Origin: Paenisporosarcina cavernae
Lineage (GTDB): Bacteria > Bacillota > Bacilli > Bacillales_A > Planococcaceae
Length of the DNA: 64,000 nucleotides
Direction: 5' to 3'
NCBI RefSeq assembly: GCF_003595195.1
Contig: NZ_CP032418.1
Coordinates: forward strand, 1,500,501-1,564,500
A program made the position numbers and the translations under genes. The notes under the pieces were generated by a model, which had not been told where the DNA came from, made no database searches, and saw nothing but the letters and a program-made list of their open reading frames with translations. The stretch's first letter is position 1. Every line of letters begins with the position of its first letter. This document shows positions 27,534 through 37,630 of this stretch, in pieces.

Positions 27534-29894
27534 TTATTTTAATTGTACCACTGTCACGCCATAACCACCTTCACCGGCTTCACCAAATCGGTAGCTCTTC
27601 ACTCTCGAGTGTCGCTTGAGTAATTGCTGGATGCCAGTACGTAAAGCACCTGTTCCTTTTCCATGGATGATTGACACTTGATGGTAATTAGACAGAATGG
27701 CGTCATCTAAATATTTTTCCGTTCGTAAGATTGCGTCTTCAAATCGTTCTCCGCGGAGATCTAACTCTAATTTAACAACTTCTGTTCGCCCTCTTACGGT
27801 ATTCGCTGAAACCACTTGTTTTTCTTTTTCAGGCTTTAGAAACTCTAAATCCGACTCTTCTCGTTTCATTTTGAGTATTCCAATTTGAACAACCCACTCG
27901 TTATTGGACACTTTTTCGAGTAATACTCCTTTTTGTCCGTAGCTTAAAACTCGTACTTCGTCTCCAATGGCAAGTTGTTTTTCTCGTTCCTTGGCTTCTT
28001 TTGCTTTCTTCAGCACTTTATTGACAGGAGTTGCCTCTTCTAAGCGCTTTTTTGCATCGATTAGTTCATGTTCTTTGACGGCATATCCTTTTTTCTGCAT
28101 TTCCCGCAGTTCCCGAATGACTTTTTCAGCTTCCATCTTGGCGCTATCCACAATCGATTTTGCTTTTTCTTTTGCCTTTGCTTGTAGCTGCTCTTTCTGT
28201 TCGTCATATTCTTTCAGTTTTTCAGTCAGAGATCGTTGCAATTCTTCTGCATCGGCAAGCACCTTTGCTGATTCTTCCGCTCGCGATTCCGATAATTTAC
28301 GACTTTCCTCTAACGATGCAATCATCGACTCTACTTCTGAACGGTCTGTTCCTGTAAACGATTTAGCATGCTGAATAACCGATTTCGGTAATCCTAACCG
28401 AGTCGAAATTTCATATGCATTACTCCGGCCTGGTACTCCGATTAATAAGCGATACGTTGGACTGAGTGTTTCGACATCAAATTCCACACTAGCATTTTGC
28501 ACACCATTTCGGTTATATCCATACGCCTTTAATTCAGGGTAATGAGTAGTTGCCATCACTTTTGCTCCACGATTAGCTACTTCATCTAAGATGGCAATGG
28601 CGAGTGAAGCACCTTCTTGTGGATCTGTTCCCGCACCTAATTCATCAAAAAGAACTAAACTGTTTGCATCTAATTTTTTTAAGATATCCACAATATTCAC
28701 CATATGAGAGGAGAACGTACTTAGCGATTGTTCGATGGACTGTTCATCTCCGATATCTGCAAATACTTGCTCAAAGACAATTATTTCAGAACCATCTAAA
28801 CAAGGTATAGGGATCCCAGCTTGTGCCATTAATGTACAAATTCCAACGGTTTTTAATGTAACTGTTTTTCCACCTGTATTTGGTCCTGTGATTACGATAG
28901 TAGAGATTTCAGGCTCAAATTCAATTGTATTCGTCACCGCTTCTTTTTTGGGCAATAACGGATGACGTGCGGAAACGAGCTTAATTCTCCCGGAATCACT
29001 GATAAATGGACGGGTACATTTTTCTGCCTGTCCGTACTTCGCTTTTGCAAAAATAATATCTAGCTCACTTAACAGTTTTACCATATGAAAAATTTCACTT
29101 GCTACTTCTTGTACTTGCAAGGACAAGGCTAATAATATTTTTTCTATTTCTTCCTGTTCTTTCATCCGTAAGCGTCGAACTTCATTATTTGCTTGAACGA
29201 CACCATCTGGTTCAATGAAAAGTGTTTGTCCAGATGAAGATTGATCGTGAACAATTCCACCAAAATTCCCACGATATTCTTGTTTTACTGGAAGCACATA
29301 ACGATCATTTCGAATCGTGACGATACTGTCGGATAACATTTTGGATGCATTTTGTCCTCGTAAATAGCTATCTAATTTTTCTTTCACACGAGATTCCTGT
29401 GTCCGAAGCTGCTGCCGAATCGAACGCAAGTTACTACTAGCACTATCCATGACATAGCCATTTTCGTCGATACATTGGTTAATCTCATGCTCCAAGCCTG
29501 TAAGGATGGGAAGTTGCTTAATTTTTTCGATAAGAAGTGGAACTGAAATTTCTTGATCTTCCTCAATCTCTTCAAAAAAACGGCGAATAATTTTACTCGC
29601 ACGTATAGTACTTGCCACTTCCACTAGCTCCATACTACTTAACATCCCACCAATTTGTGCACGTTTTGCGTGAGGTCGAACGTCATGAATGCCCCCCATT
29701 GGAACATTATTTTTCACTCGCAAAACCGACAGTCCTTCATCTGTTTCGTCTAATAAAGTCATCACTAATTCCTTATTAGTAGATGGTTTTAAATTTGTAA
29801 TATGTTCTTTACCAATACTTGATGTACAAAAGGTAGCTAATTGTGCAATTACCTTATCATATTCCAGTGTTTTCAATGCTTTTATTTCAATCAT
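27534..29894 (-). CDS. mutSB: Endonuclease MutS2
   Basis: MutS homologue that acts on recombination intermediates and collided ribosomes rather than mismatches. Walker A GPNTGGKT near residue 335; Walker B SLVLFDELGAGTDPQEG near 406-424; long coiled coil about 520-620; C-terminal Smr nuclease domain with LDLRGERFEDA and HGKGTGALR near 712-760. 786 residues, typical. Between polX and the DUF350 gene, as in B. subtilis. Confidence 0.96.
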   Translation of the reverse strand: MIEIKALKTLEYDKVIAQLATFCTSSIGKEHITNLKPSTNKELVMTLLDETDEGLSVLRVKNNVPMGGIHDVRPHAKRAQIGGMLSSMELVEVASTIRASKIIRRFFEEIEEDQEISVPLLIEKIKQLPILTGLEHEINQCIDENGYVMDSASSNLRSIRQQLRTQESRVKEKLDSYLRGQNASKMLSDSIVTIRNDRYVLPVKQEYRGNFGGIVHDQSSSGQTLFIEPDGVVQANNEVRRLRMKEQEEIEKILLALSLQVQEVASEIFHMVKLLSELDIIFAKAKYGQAEKCTRPFISDSGRIKLVSARHPLLPKKEAVTNTIEFEPEISTIVITGPNTGGKTVTLKTVGICTLMAQAGIPIPCLDGSEIIVFEQVFADIGDEQSIEQSLSTFSSHMVNIVDILKKLDANSLVLFDELGAGTDPQEGASLAIAILDEVANRGAKVMATTHYPELKAYGYNRNGVQNASVEFDVETLSPTYRLLIGVPGRSNAYEISTRLGLPKSVIQHAKSFTGTDRSEVESMIASLEESRKLSESRAEESAKVLADAEELQRSLTEKLKEYDEQKEQLQAKAKEKAKSIVDSAKMEAEKVIRELREMQKKGYAVKEHELIDAKKRLEEATPVNKVLKKAKEAKEREKQLAIGDEVRVLSYGQKGVLLEKVSNNEWVVQIGILKMKREESDLEFLKPEKEKQVVSANTVRGRTEVVKLELDLRGERFEDAILRTEKYLDDAILSNYHQVSIIHGKGTGALRTGIQQLLKRHSRVKSYRFGEAGEGGYGVTVVQLK

Positions 29895-29907
29895 TCAAAA
29901 CACCTCC

Positions 29908-31614
29908 TTATTTCCGTTGAATGTATGTTAAAAATCTTTTTAGATCCCATGTATTTACGACATTTTCTTTGTGTAACCATGCTTTTTGTGAATAACGAAC
30001 ACCGACATCCATAAAAGAAAGCTGTTCTACACTATGTGCGTCTGTGTTTATCGCAATCGGAACTCCACGTTCTTGTGCTTGAATTAAATACTCAGTTGCT
30101 AAATCTAATCGATATGGATTGGCATTTAGCTCCAGTATTTTCCCATATTTCGCAGCCCATTCAATTAGTTGTGGAACATCAGGGTTATACCCTTCACGTT
30201 CACCAATAATTCGCCCAGTTGGATGGGCAATCATATGCACATATGGGTTTTTCATTGCGGTTTCCAATCGTTTCATAATTTTGTCCTGACTTTGAGTGAA
30301 ACTGGAATGAATGGACGCGATCACAAAATCTAATTCAGCGAGGACATCATCTGGGAAATCTAACGTTCCATCTGGCAAAATATCCATTTCTGTTCCGTGT
30401 AGCAAATGAATCTCAGGAAATTCTTTTCGTATCGCATGAATTTCTTCTGCTTGTGCTTTCAAACGTTCCACGGTCAGTCCATTCGCTACTTTTAAAAATT
30501 GAGAGTGATCGGTAATTACCATATGCGTATAGTTCAACTCAATAGCCGCTTGTACCATTTCTCGAATCGAATGCGCGCCGTCTGACCACGTCGAATGCAT
30601 ATGCAAATCAGAAACCATATCTTCCAATGTCAACAGGGAGTCCAATTCTGATTGTTTCTCAAACTCTTGACCGTTTTCTCGCACAGCTGGTGGGAAAAAA
30701 GGAAGATTAAAATGCGCATAAAATGACGCTTCTGAATCAAAGTAGGTGATACTTCCATCCGATTGTTCCACACCATATTCACTGATTTTCTTCCCTTGAT
30801 CTTTTGCAATTTTACGAAGCACAATATGATGATCTTTTGAGCCTGTAAAATGGTGCAACGTGGATGTGTAAGATTCAGGTTTCACTAAACGAAAGTCTAC
30901 ATCTATCTCTTCATCATACCCCAACGTGACTGATACTTTTGTCGGACCAGCTGCAATTACTTCATTAACAGGTAGTTCTTCCAATAATTTCTTTTTTACG
31001 TCTTCTGGGTTTTCGGTTGCTACAACAAAATCTAAATCTTTACTCGTTTCTTTTGTTCTCCGGTAACTTCCAGCGACAGAATAGGACTCTATCTCAGAAA
31101 TTGTGCCGAGTATATGTTCAATCATATGGACGATTTTTTCCATCACCCATATGGGCTGTCGCTCTCTTTTTTCGCCAAACGCCTCCAGTTCTTTGATCAA
31201 TTTCTGTACTGTTTTTGCACCAAATCCATCGAGCTCCGCTACTTTGCCGTTTTGTAACGCATCTTGTAACGATTCAGCAGAATCGATTCCCAATTCCGCA
31301 TGTAATTTGGCAATTTTTTTGCCACCTAAGCCTTGGACTTTTAATAATTTCACAAGACCTTCAGGAACTTCTTTTTGTAGTTCTTCTAGCTCCGATGAGG
31401 TACCTTTTTCTAACAGTTCAGTGATCACGCTACCGGTTCCTTTTCCAATCCCTTTAATACTAGTAATGTCATCTATTTCAGCAAGACTTCTTGAATCCAG
31501 TTCAAGAGCTTGAGCAGCTTTGCGGTAGGCTGATACTTTAAAACCGTTTTCACCTTTTAACTCCATTAAAATGGCGATCTTTTCTAACACTTGAATAATT
31601 TTTTTCTTGTTCAT
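29908..31614 (-). CDS. polX: DNA polymerase/3'-5' exonuclease PolX
   Basis: Bacterial family X polymerase fused to a PHP nuclease, used in base-excision and gap repair. Helix-hairpin-helix motifs near residues 50-130 (ITSIKGIGKGTGSVI, VQGLGGKKIAKLH); polymerase centre AGSYRRTKETSKDLDFVVAT near 182-201; PHP domain from about 335 with DLHMHSTWSDGAHS and later IASIHSSF and NTDAHS metal ligands. 568 residues (B. subtilis YshC 570). Confidence 0.96.
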   Translation of the reverse strand: MNKKKIIQVLEKIAILMELKGENGFKVSAYRKAAQALELDSRSLAEIDDITSIKGIGKGTGSVITELLEKGTSSELEELQKEVPEGLVKLLKVQGLGGKKIAKLHAELGIDSAESLQDALQNGKVAELDGFGAKTVQKLIKELEAFGEKRERQPIWVMEKIVHMIEHILGTISEIESYSVAGSYRRTKETSKDLDFVVATENPEDVKKKLLEELPVNEVIAAGPTKVSVTLGYDEEIDVDFRLVKPESYTSTLHHFTGSKDHHIVLRKIAKDQGKKISEYGVEQSDGSITYFDSEASFYAHFNLPFFPPAVRENGQEFEKQSELDSLLTLEDMVSDLHMHSTWSDGAHSIREMVQAAIELNYTHMVITDHSQFLKVANGLTVERLKAQAEEIHAIRKEFPEIHLLHGTEMDILPDGTLDFPDDVLAELDFVIASIHSSFTQSQDKIMKRLETAMKNPYVHMIAHPTGRIIGEREGYNPDVPQLIEWAAKYGKILELNANPYRLDLATEYLIQAQERGVPIAINTDAHSVEQLSFMDVGVRYSQKAWLHKENVVNTWDLKRFLTYIQRK

Positions 31615-31656
31615 TGCTTAAAGCCCTCCCTCGGACGTGAAATACATCAAGAAAAA

Positions 31657-31757
31657 ACTAGCAAATGTTTTCTGCCAGACTTTCTTCTTATCCTACCATA
31701 ATCATACATGGTTATAGATAAATCGAAGAACCTCTTCTGGGGAAAACAACTGCTAGT
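31657..31757 (-). repeat. ~100-nt hairpin between cvpA and polX, followed by a U-tract
   Basis: On the minus strand ACTAGCA-GTT-GTTTTC-C-CCAGA pairs with TCTGG-CA-GAAAAC-ATT-TGCTAGT; the inner part continues with CTTC/GAAG, TTATC/GATAA and CCAT/ATGG. Six bases of T follow. It can be a large terminator, an attenuator before polX, or a mobile-repeat remnant. Confidence 0.6.
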
Positions 31758-31780
31758 CTTTATTACTTACATGCAACATA

Positions 31781-32320
31781 CTACTTAACGTAAATGTACC
31801 ACCATTCCTTCACCTTTTCAGATAAAAATGGTGTATGCTCTAACATAAATTTGGATAATAATGATGCATCCATTCTCGATTGAATCACTTCAAGTGGTAA
31901 TAGCGCCAAGACATAAAGTAGAAGGAAGATAATAATATAAAATTCAATAAATCCTAAAATAGCTCCTGCTAATTTACTGATTGCACCTAATACCGGTAAA
32001 TACTTTAAGAAATCAAACATCGACGCAATCAATTGAAGCGCGAATTTGACTACAAAGAAGAGTAAGGCAAAGGCAATTAATTGATAAAATGTTTGGTCCA
32101 AGTCTAATTGATCAATTGCTAAAGTTAGTCGTGAATCTGAATCTACCGCTGGATATGGAATCCATAGCACAAATTTCGCTGCTAACTCTTTGTAATACAT
32201 ATATGCGACAATTAATGCTATAACAAATCCAGTCATGTGAATGAGCTGCACAATTAAGCCGCGTTTTGCTCCAACAAAAAGTCCTGCTAATAATAAGATA
32301 AGTATCAGTAAGTCAATCAT
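31781..32320 (-). CDS. CvpA-family membrane protein (YshB-like)
   Basis: 179 residues with four predicted membrane helices. The opening IDLLILILLLAGLFVGAKRGLIVQL and the later KYLPVLGAISKLAGAILGFIEF are the CvpA/colicin V production signature. The role in Gram-positives is unclear. Four bases after zapA on the same strand, the B. subtilis order. Confidence 0.88.
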   Translation of the reverse strand: MIDLLILILLLAGLFVGAKRGLIVQLIHMTGFVIALIVAYMYYKELAAKFVLWIPYPAVDSDSRLTLAIDQLDLDQTFYQLIAFALLFFVVKFALQLIASMFDFLKYLPVLGAISKLAGAILGFIEFYIIIFLLLYVLALLPLEVIQSRMDASLLSKFMLEHTPFLSEKVKEWWYIYVK

Positions 32321-32324
32321 TCGT

Positions 32325-32585
32325 TCAACCCTTTAATTGTTTTATTTCTGCTTCTAGTTGTTCTACTTGTTCTTTTAATTTAACATAGTCATGTATCGCA
32401 TTAACAGCTGTTAATACAGCAAGTTTTGAGCTGTCTAGTGAAGGATTCATCGAATTGATTTCTCTCATTTTATCGTCAACCATTGTTGCGACAAGTCTCA
32501 TGTGGCCTGTAGTTTCAGGACCTACCATTTTGTATGTTTGTCCATAAATCTCCACTGATATGCGATTTTTGTGTTGCTCTGACAA
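32325..32585 (-). CDS. zapA: Cell-division protein ZapA
   Basis: Small coiled-coil protein that cross-links FtsZ protofilaments at the division site. [18 protein letters not shown] and [16 protein letters not shown] are the ZapA pattern; the C-terminal helix is a coiled coil ([19 protein letters not shown]). Start TTG 32585, seven bases after GGGGG, gives 86 residues (B. subtilis 85). The long upstream open frame lies antisense to rnhC and is not used. Divergent from rnhC. Confidence 0.93.
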   Translation of the reverse strand: MSEQHKNRISVEIYGQTYKMVGPETTGHMRLVATMVDDKMREINSMNPSLDSSKLAVLTAVNAIHDYVKLKEQVEQLEAEIKQLKG

Positions 32586-32671
32586 ATGAGTACCCCCTCT
32601 TCTAGACCTATTACTTATAGTAACATGAAACGAGAGACGAAGGGAATATTCCAATAGAATGGAGAATGAAA

Positions 32672-33604
32672 TTGTCAAATATAGTAATTCAACTTTCAGG
32701 TAAGGAACTTGAAAAAGTAAAAACATATTACCTAGAAAATAAAGTTGATCGAAATGCACCAGGTTTAATTTTCTCTGCAAAACTACCAGATGTCGTAATT
32801 TCCATTTATCGCTCTGGCAAAATCATGTTTCAAGGCGCTGGTTCAGAACGAGAAGCATCTCGATGGAATATGGACGTTCAGGGATCGACATCATCTATTC
32901 GTACGACTCATTTACCAGAAAACCTATCCACAAGCTCCGTCATCGGTTCTGACGAAACAGGAACTGGAGATTTCTTTGGTCCTATGACGGTAGCCGCATG
33001 CTTCGTCCCACATGACAAAATCGCTTTATTAAAAGAATTAGGTGTCAAAGATTCGAAAAACCTAACAGATACTCAAATGGTAGACATGTCCGAACACATT
33101 AAAGCAGCATGTATTTACAGTGTGTTAATTCTTGGAAATGTAAAATATAACTCGCTTCAGCAAAATGGTTACAACCAAGGAAAAATGAAAGCAATGATGC
33201 ACAACCAAGTGTTAAAACATGTCTTACGAAAGATAGCACCAGATAAACCCGATTATATATTAATAGATGAGTTTGCAAAAAAAGACATCTATTATCGTTA
33301 TATAGGAAAAGAGCCAGAAATCATACGCGAAAATGTATACTTTTCCACAAAAGCGGAAGGGTTACACGTGGCAGTAGCAGCTGCATCCATTATCGCTCGA
33401 GTAGCATTTGTCGAAGAAATGAACCGCCTCAGTCAATCGGCGGGTGTTACCCTTCCAAAAGGAGCAGGGCCAAAAGTTGACGAGATTGCTGCAAAACTTC
33501 TACTCTCAAAAGGAAAAGAATTTGTTTCCACCATCACAAAATCTCATTTCGCCAACACAGAGAAAGCTTGGTCATTAGTGAAGCAAAAAAAGCGAAATAC
33601 GTAA
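32672..33604 (+). CDS. rnhC: Ribonuclease HIII
   Basis: Removes RNA from RNA-DNA hybrids in the cytoplasm. N-terminal TBP-like substrate-binding domain (about 1-85) and type 2 RNase H domain with [19 protein letters not shown] near residues 90-108, LIDEFAKKD near 200 and a later acidic cluster. TTG 32672 (MSNIVIQLS) follows GGAG by seven bases; the ATG two codons earlier is too close. 310 residues. Convergent with pheT. Confidence 0.94.
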   Translation: MSNIVIQLSGKELEKVKTYYLENKVDRNAPGLIFSAKLPDVVISIYRSGKIMFQGAGSEREASRWNMDVQGSTSSIRTTHLPENLSTSSVIGSDETGTGDFFGPMTVAACFVPHDKIALLKELGVKDSKNLTDTQMVDMSEHIKAACIYSVLILGNVKYNSLQQNGYNQGKMKAMMHNQVLKHVLRKIAPDKPDYILIDEFAKKDIYYRYIGKEPEIIRENVYFSTKAEGLHVAVAAASIIARVAFVEEMNRLSQSAGVTLPKGAGPKVDEIAAKLLLSKGKEFVSTITKSHFANTEKAWSLVKQKKRNT

Positions 33605-33665
33605 TTTATTTCTCAGTTTCCAAAAACATGATTGGCCGTAATATCGCGTGAGATGTTTCTGTGAT

Positions 33666-33768
33666 AGCATCTACTTCTGAAGAAAGCATCTACTCCAGAG
33701 AATCGATCGTCTACTCCTGAGAATCAATTGCTCACACCCGAGAATCGATCGTCTACTACTGAGAATCG
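33666..33768. repeat. Five tandem ~21-bp repeats after rnhC
   Basis: Units at 33666-33684, 33685-33705, 33706-33726, 33727-33747 and 33748-33768 share the pattern atcgtCTACTCCTGAGAATCg, the first copy being the most diverged and two bases shorter. They are non-coding and sit between convergent rnhC and pheT, before the terminator. Confidence 0.88.
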
Positions 33769-33790
33769 ATCCTTACCTTAACGCTTATAA

Positions 33791-33849
33791 AAAAATCCAA
33801 GATGTGCCACATTTCTATTTCAGAAATGCGACAACAATCTTGGATTTTT
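33791..33849. terminator. Bidirectional terminator between rnhC and pheT
   Basis: AAAAATCCAAGAT ... ATCTTGGATTTTT with an inner CATTTCT/AGAAATG stem and a small internal loop; T-rich on both strands. Confidence 0.88.
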
Positions 33850-33851
33850 CT

Positions 33852-36263
33852 TTATCCTCTTAGTTCCGCGTTAGCTTCTTCTTTTAATTTTTCTAATACG
33901 GTCTCATGGACAGCAACAACTTCTTCATCTGTTAAAGTGCGTGTATCATTTCCGTAAGTGAGGGAGAATGCAAGAGATTTCTTTCCTGCTTCCATTTTGT
34001 CCCCTTCATATAAATCAAAGACATGCACTGATTTTAACAACTCGCCACCCGTTTTTGTAATGATGGTTTGTAATTTACCTGCGGAGACATCTTGATCGAC
34101 GACTAGTGCTATATCCCGTGTAATGGATGGGAATTTCGCCACTTGTTTATATACAAGCTCTTTTACTGGGAAAAGTAATAGTTTTTCCAAGTTCAATTCA
34201 GCTACATACGTTTCTTTTAAATCAAGTGATTTTTGTTCTTTAGGATGAAGTGCTGCAATATAACCAACCGTAATTTCTGCTAGTTTTACAATAGCAGTTC
34301 GTCCAGGATGTAAGCCGTCCATTGTCCCTTTTTCATACGTAACGTAAGTGGACAAGCCGAGTTTCACCATTAATCCTTCAACAATTCCTTTCAGAACATA
34401 GAAATCTACTTGTTTTTGTTCTCCTTGCCATTGGTGATCTACCCATTTACCAGTTGCAACAATAGCTACATGTTCTTCTTCGTATGGTTGATCGCTTGTT
34501 TCATTACCAAGAAAGACAGAACTTGTTTCAAATAAGGCAACAGAATCGTTTTGTCGCGCAACATTGTATGAGGCAACTTCAAGTAAATGTGCAACAAGTG
34601 ATTGTCTTAATACGCTTCGTTCTTCACTCATTGGCATTAAAAGTTTAGTAGTTTTCGCTTTTTCAAGTGCATATTTATGAACAAGTGCTTCGGATGTTAA
34701 TGAATACGTAATTGCTTCAAACATTCCAGCACCTTCTAAGTAGTTTCGAACCAGTCGACGTTTCGTTTGATACGCACTTAAACCGCCTGGTAATGACTCT
34801 CCTACAGGCAATGTCAATGGAATTTGATCGTACCCGTATATTCGAGCGATTTCTTCCATAATATCCTCTTGAATCTGAATATCTTGACGACGAGTAGGTG
34901 CTTTGATTGTCAACAATTCGTCTTCTAAAGTATGCTCGAATTGTAAGCGTGTAAGAATCGCACTCATTTCTGAAGCTGAAATGTTCATCCCTAGACGTTT
35001 GTTGATATAGGATGTCGAAACAACGACTTCTTTTTCTGACTTGTCTAATTGATCAAATACAACGCTTCCTGAAAGAACTTCTCCGCCAGCGATATCAGCA
35101 ATCAATTTTGCAGCACGTTCAGCTGCTAAAGCCACTCGGTTAGGATCCACTCCTTTTTCAAAACGACTGCTTGCATCACTTCTTAAATTATGGTCTTTTG
35201 ATGTTTGACGAACGCTTGAAGGGGCAAAGTACGCTGATTCAAGCACAATTGTTGTTGTTCCGGCATGGACCTCTGAATTAGCTCCGCCCATTACACCTGC
35301 GACCGCAACGGGTTCAACGCCATTCGTTATCACTAATTGATGAGGGCCTAATGGTCTTGTTTGTTTATCGAGAGTAACGATTGACTCTCCTTCTTTCGCT
35401 TTTCGCACAACAATTTTATTCGTTTTTAATCGGTCATAGTCAAACGCATGAAGTGGTTGACCTAATTCCATTAACACATAATTCGTTACATCGACTACGT
35501 TATTATGAGGTCGCACTCCAGCGGCCATCAAACGTTGTTGAAGCCAAATAGGAGAATCCGCTATTGTCACGTTTTTAATCACTTTCGCGATATAAAGTGG
35601 ATTTGCATCCATCGCTTCCACTTGCAATTCAAGCGCACTCTCTGCTGACGTTTCTGATTCGGTATAAGTTATCTCTGGGTAGCGAACGTCCTCTTGGAGA
35701 ATAGCTCCTACTTCATATGCTACTCCTAGCATACTCATCGCATCGGCTCTATTTGGTGTTAAGCCTAATTCCAAAATCGTATCATCTAATCCCAATACTT
35801 CTTTCACGTCTGCGCCTGGTTTTGCATCACTAGGTAATACATAAATTCCATCTGTATATGCTTTTGACACTAATTTGGAATCAACACCAATTTCTTGTAA
35901 GGAACAAATCATGCCATGCGATTCTTCTCCTCGAAGCGTCGCTTTTTCAATTTTCATTCCCCCAGGAAGTATTGCACCCGGCACTGCAACAATGACTTTT
36001 TGTCCAGCGGCAACATTTGGTGCACCACAAACGATTTGATTGGTGCTGTCTCCAATATTTACTTGGCAAATATTTAATTTATCTGCTTCGGGATGTTTTT
36101 CGCAATGAACAACTTCTCCCACTATCAAACCTGATACGTCACTTGCTAATGTCTCAATACCATCTACTTCAATACCTGAACGCGTTATTTTATCTGCTAA
36201 TACTTCAGCGGAAAGATCGTTCGTATTGACATATTCTTTTAACCATTTCGTGGATACTAACAT
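33852..36263 (-). CDS. pheT: Phenylalanyl-tRNA synthetase beta chain
   Basis: Structural and tRNA-binding half of the alpha2-beta2 synthetase, with the editing site. N-terminal tRNA-binding (EMAP-like) domain near residues 40-150 (GLIVGEVVHCEKHPEADKLN), B3/B4 editing domain near 210-390, B5 near 405-470, catalytic-like fold, and C-terminal anticodon domain (FPSITRDIALVVDQDVSAG). 803 residues, normal. 11 bases after pheS. Confidence 0.97.
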   Translation of the reverse strand: MLVSTKWLKEYVNTNDLSAEVLADKITRSGIEVDGIETLASDVSGLIVGEVVHCEKHPEADKLNICQVNIGDSTNQIVCGAPNVAAGQKVIVAVPGAILPGGMKIEKATLRGEESHGMICSLQEIGVDSKLVSKAYTDGIYVLPSDAKPGADVKEVLGLDDTILELGLTPNRADAMSMLGVAYEVGAILQEDVRYPEITYTESETSAESALELQVEAMDANPLYIAKVIKNVTIADSPIWLQQRLMAAGVRPHNNVVDVTNYVLMELGQPLHAFDYDRLKTNKIVVRKAKEGESIVTLDKQTRPLGPHQLVITNGVEPVAVAGVMGGANSEVHAGTTTIVLESAYFAPSSVRQTSKDHNLRSDASSRFEKGVDPNRVALAAERAAKLIADIAGGEVLSGSVVFDQLDKSEKEVVVSTSYINKRLGMNISASEMSAILTRLQFEHTLEDELLTIKAPTRRQDIQIQEDIMEEIARIYGYDQIPLTLPVGESLPGGLSAYQTKRRLVRNYLEGAGMFEAITYSLTSEALVHKYALEKAKTTKLLMPMSEERSVLRQSLVAHLLEVASYNVARQNDSVALFETSSVFLGNETSDQPYEEEHVAIVATGKWVDHQWQGEQKQVDFYVLKGIVEGLMVKLGLSTYVTYEKGTMDGLHPGRTAIVKLAEITVGYIAALHPKEQKSLDLKETYVAELNLEKLLLFPVKELVYKQVAKFPSITRDIALVVDQDVSAGKLQTIITKTGGELLKSVHVFDLYEGDKMEAGKKSLAFSLTYGNDTRTLTDEEVVAVHETVLEKLKEEANAELRG

Positions 36264-36274
36264 AATCTTCCTCC

Positions 36275-37312
36275 TTAAGCCTCTACTCGTTGAAATTGTG
36301 ATAAGAAACGAACATCGTTCGTGTAGAAATGACGAATATCCTCTACGCCATATTTCAACATGGCAATTCGCTCTGGCCCCATTCCAAATGCGAAACCGGA
36401 CACCACGGTAGGATCATACCCTGCCATTTGCAAGACATTCGGATGTACCATTCCTGCTCCTAAAATTTCAATCCACCCAGTTTTTTTACAGACGTTACAA
36501 CCCGTTCCTCCACATTTAAAACAGGAAATATCCATTTCTACAGATGGTTCAGTAAATGGGAAGAAACTTGGACGTAATCGAATTTCACGATCTTCTCCGA
36601 ACATTTTTTTCGCAAAAACAGACAGTGTCCCTTTTAAGTCACTCATTCGGATGTCTTCACCGATAACAAGCCCTTCGATTTGTGTAAATTGGTGAGAATG
36701 CGTCGCATCATCACTATCGCGTCGATATACTTTTCCTGGACAAATAATACGAATAGGTGCCCCGCCTTTTTCTTCCATTGTGCGTGCTTGCACAGGGGAA
36801 GTATGCGTACGTAGTAACGTCTCTTCCGAAATGTAAAACGAATCTTGCATATCACGTGCCGGATGCCCTTTTGGCAAATTAAGTGCTTCAAAATTGTAAT
36901 AATCTTGTTCCACTTCTGGCCCTTCTGAAATGGCATATCCCATACTAATGAACAGATCTTCTATTTCTTCAATTACACGTGTTAATGGATGGTGATTTCC
37001 TGTTGAAGCTTTTCGACCAGGTAATGTGACATCAATCGATTCTTTCGATAATTGTGCTTCTAATTCTGCTTCTTCTAAAACAATTTGTTTCGCTTCTAAA
37101 GCGGATGTCACTTCTTCACGAACAACATTTACAAGCGCCCCCATTTTTGGGCGTTCTTCTGCAGATAATTTTCCCATTCCTTTTAATAATTCGGTAATAG
37201 GTCCTTTTTTCCCTAAATACGCTACTTTTACTTCTTGTAATTCACGTGCGTTGGTCGCGGAAGCAATTTTTTCAAGTGCCTCTTTTTTTAATTCTTGTAA
37301 CTGTAATTCCAT
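36275..37312 (-). CDS. pheS: Phenylalanyl-tRNA synthetase alpha chain
   Basis: Class II catalytic subunit. Motif 1 region near residues 105-130, motif 2 with [14 protein letters not shown] near 165-178 and [21 protein letters not shown], motif 3 [16 protein letters not shown] near 308-323. 345 residues, one more than B. subtilis. A strong ribosome site precedes the ATG and a T-box leader controls the operon. Confidence 0.97.
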   Translation of the reverse strand: MELQLQELKKEALEKIASATNARELQEVKVAYLGKKGPITELLKGMGKLSAEERPKMGALVNVVREEVTSALEAKQIVLEEAELEAQLSKESIDVTLPGRKASTGNHHPLTRVIEEIEDLFISMGYAISEGPEVEQDYYNFEALNLPKGHPARDMQDSFYISEETLLRTHTSPVQARTMEEKGGAPIRIICPGKVYRRDSDDATHSHQFTQIEGLVIGEDIRMSDLKGTLSVFAKKMFGEDREIRLRPSFFPFTEPSVEMDISCFKCGGTGCNVCKKTGWIEILGAGMVHPNVLQMAGYDPTVVSGFAFGMGPERIAMLKYGVEDIRHFYTNDVRFLSQFQRVEA

Positions 37313-37335
37313 TGAAATTCCTCCTTTTGGACAAT

Positions 37336-37595
37336 AAAAAAACTCGTCTCCTATAAAAGGGACGAGGTTAATGATCGCGGTACCACCCTGATTATCATAC
37401 GAAACGTATGATCACTTCATTGACATAACGGCGTCTGACCGAATCACCTTTACAATTTAATGGTCCTGGTGTCTGCTCACGGGGTGAACTTCCAAAAACA
37501 GCTACTATCTACACTTTCAGTCATGTTGTAGACTCCCTAAAAATAGCTAATTTTTTGTACTTTTCCCGGTCACTGCATGTTTCTGTTATGAATAT
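37336..37595 (-). promoter_or_regulatory. T-box riboswitch of pheST
   Basis: The T-box AGGGTGGTACCGCG is at 37376-37389; the terminator CTCGTC / GACGAG at 37343-37366 is followed by seven T. Stem I runs to about 37595. A UUC triplet at 37441-37443 in the context GUGA-UUC-GGUC is the probable Phe specifier; a second UUC at 37486-37488 is less likely. Uncharged tRNA-Phe should allow readthrough into pheS. Confidence 0.95.
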
Positions 37596-37601
37596 GTGCT
37601 T

Positions 37602-37630
37602 ATTATAGACTCTTTTGATACAACCTTCAA
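37602..37630 (-). promoter_or_regulatory. pheST promoter
   Basis: TTGAAG (37625-37630), 17-base spacer, TATAAT (37602-37607) on the minus strand. The -35 overlaps the stop codon of the upstream rRNA/tRNA methyltransferase gene. Confidence 0.8.

Noticed and set aside
32599-32616. TTACT-ATA-AGTAA palindrome between zapA and rnhC as an operator
   Set aside because: Arms are only five bases and no matching regulator is suggested; chance is likely in AT-rich DNA.
32586-32780. Upstream extension of zapA
   Set aside because: Antisense to the rnhC start; the TTG at 32585 has a strong GGGGG site and yields the family length.
33666-33768. CRISPR array
   Set aside because: The repeats are directly adjacent with no spacers and no cas genes are nearby.
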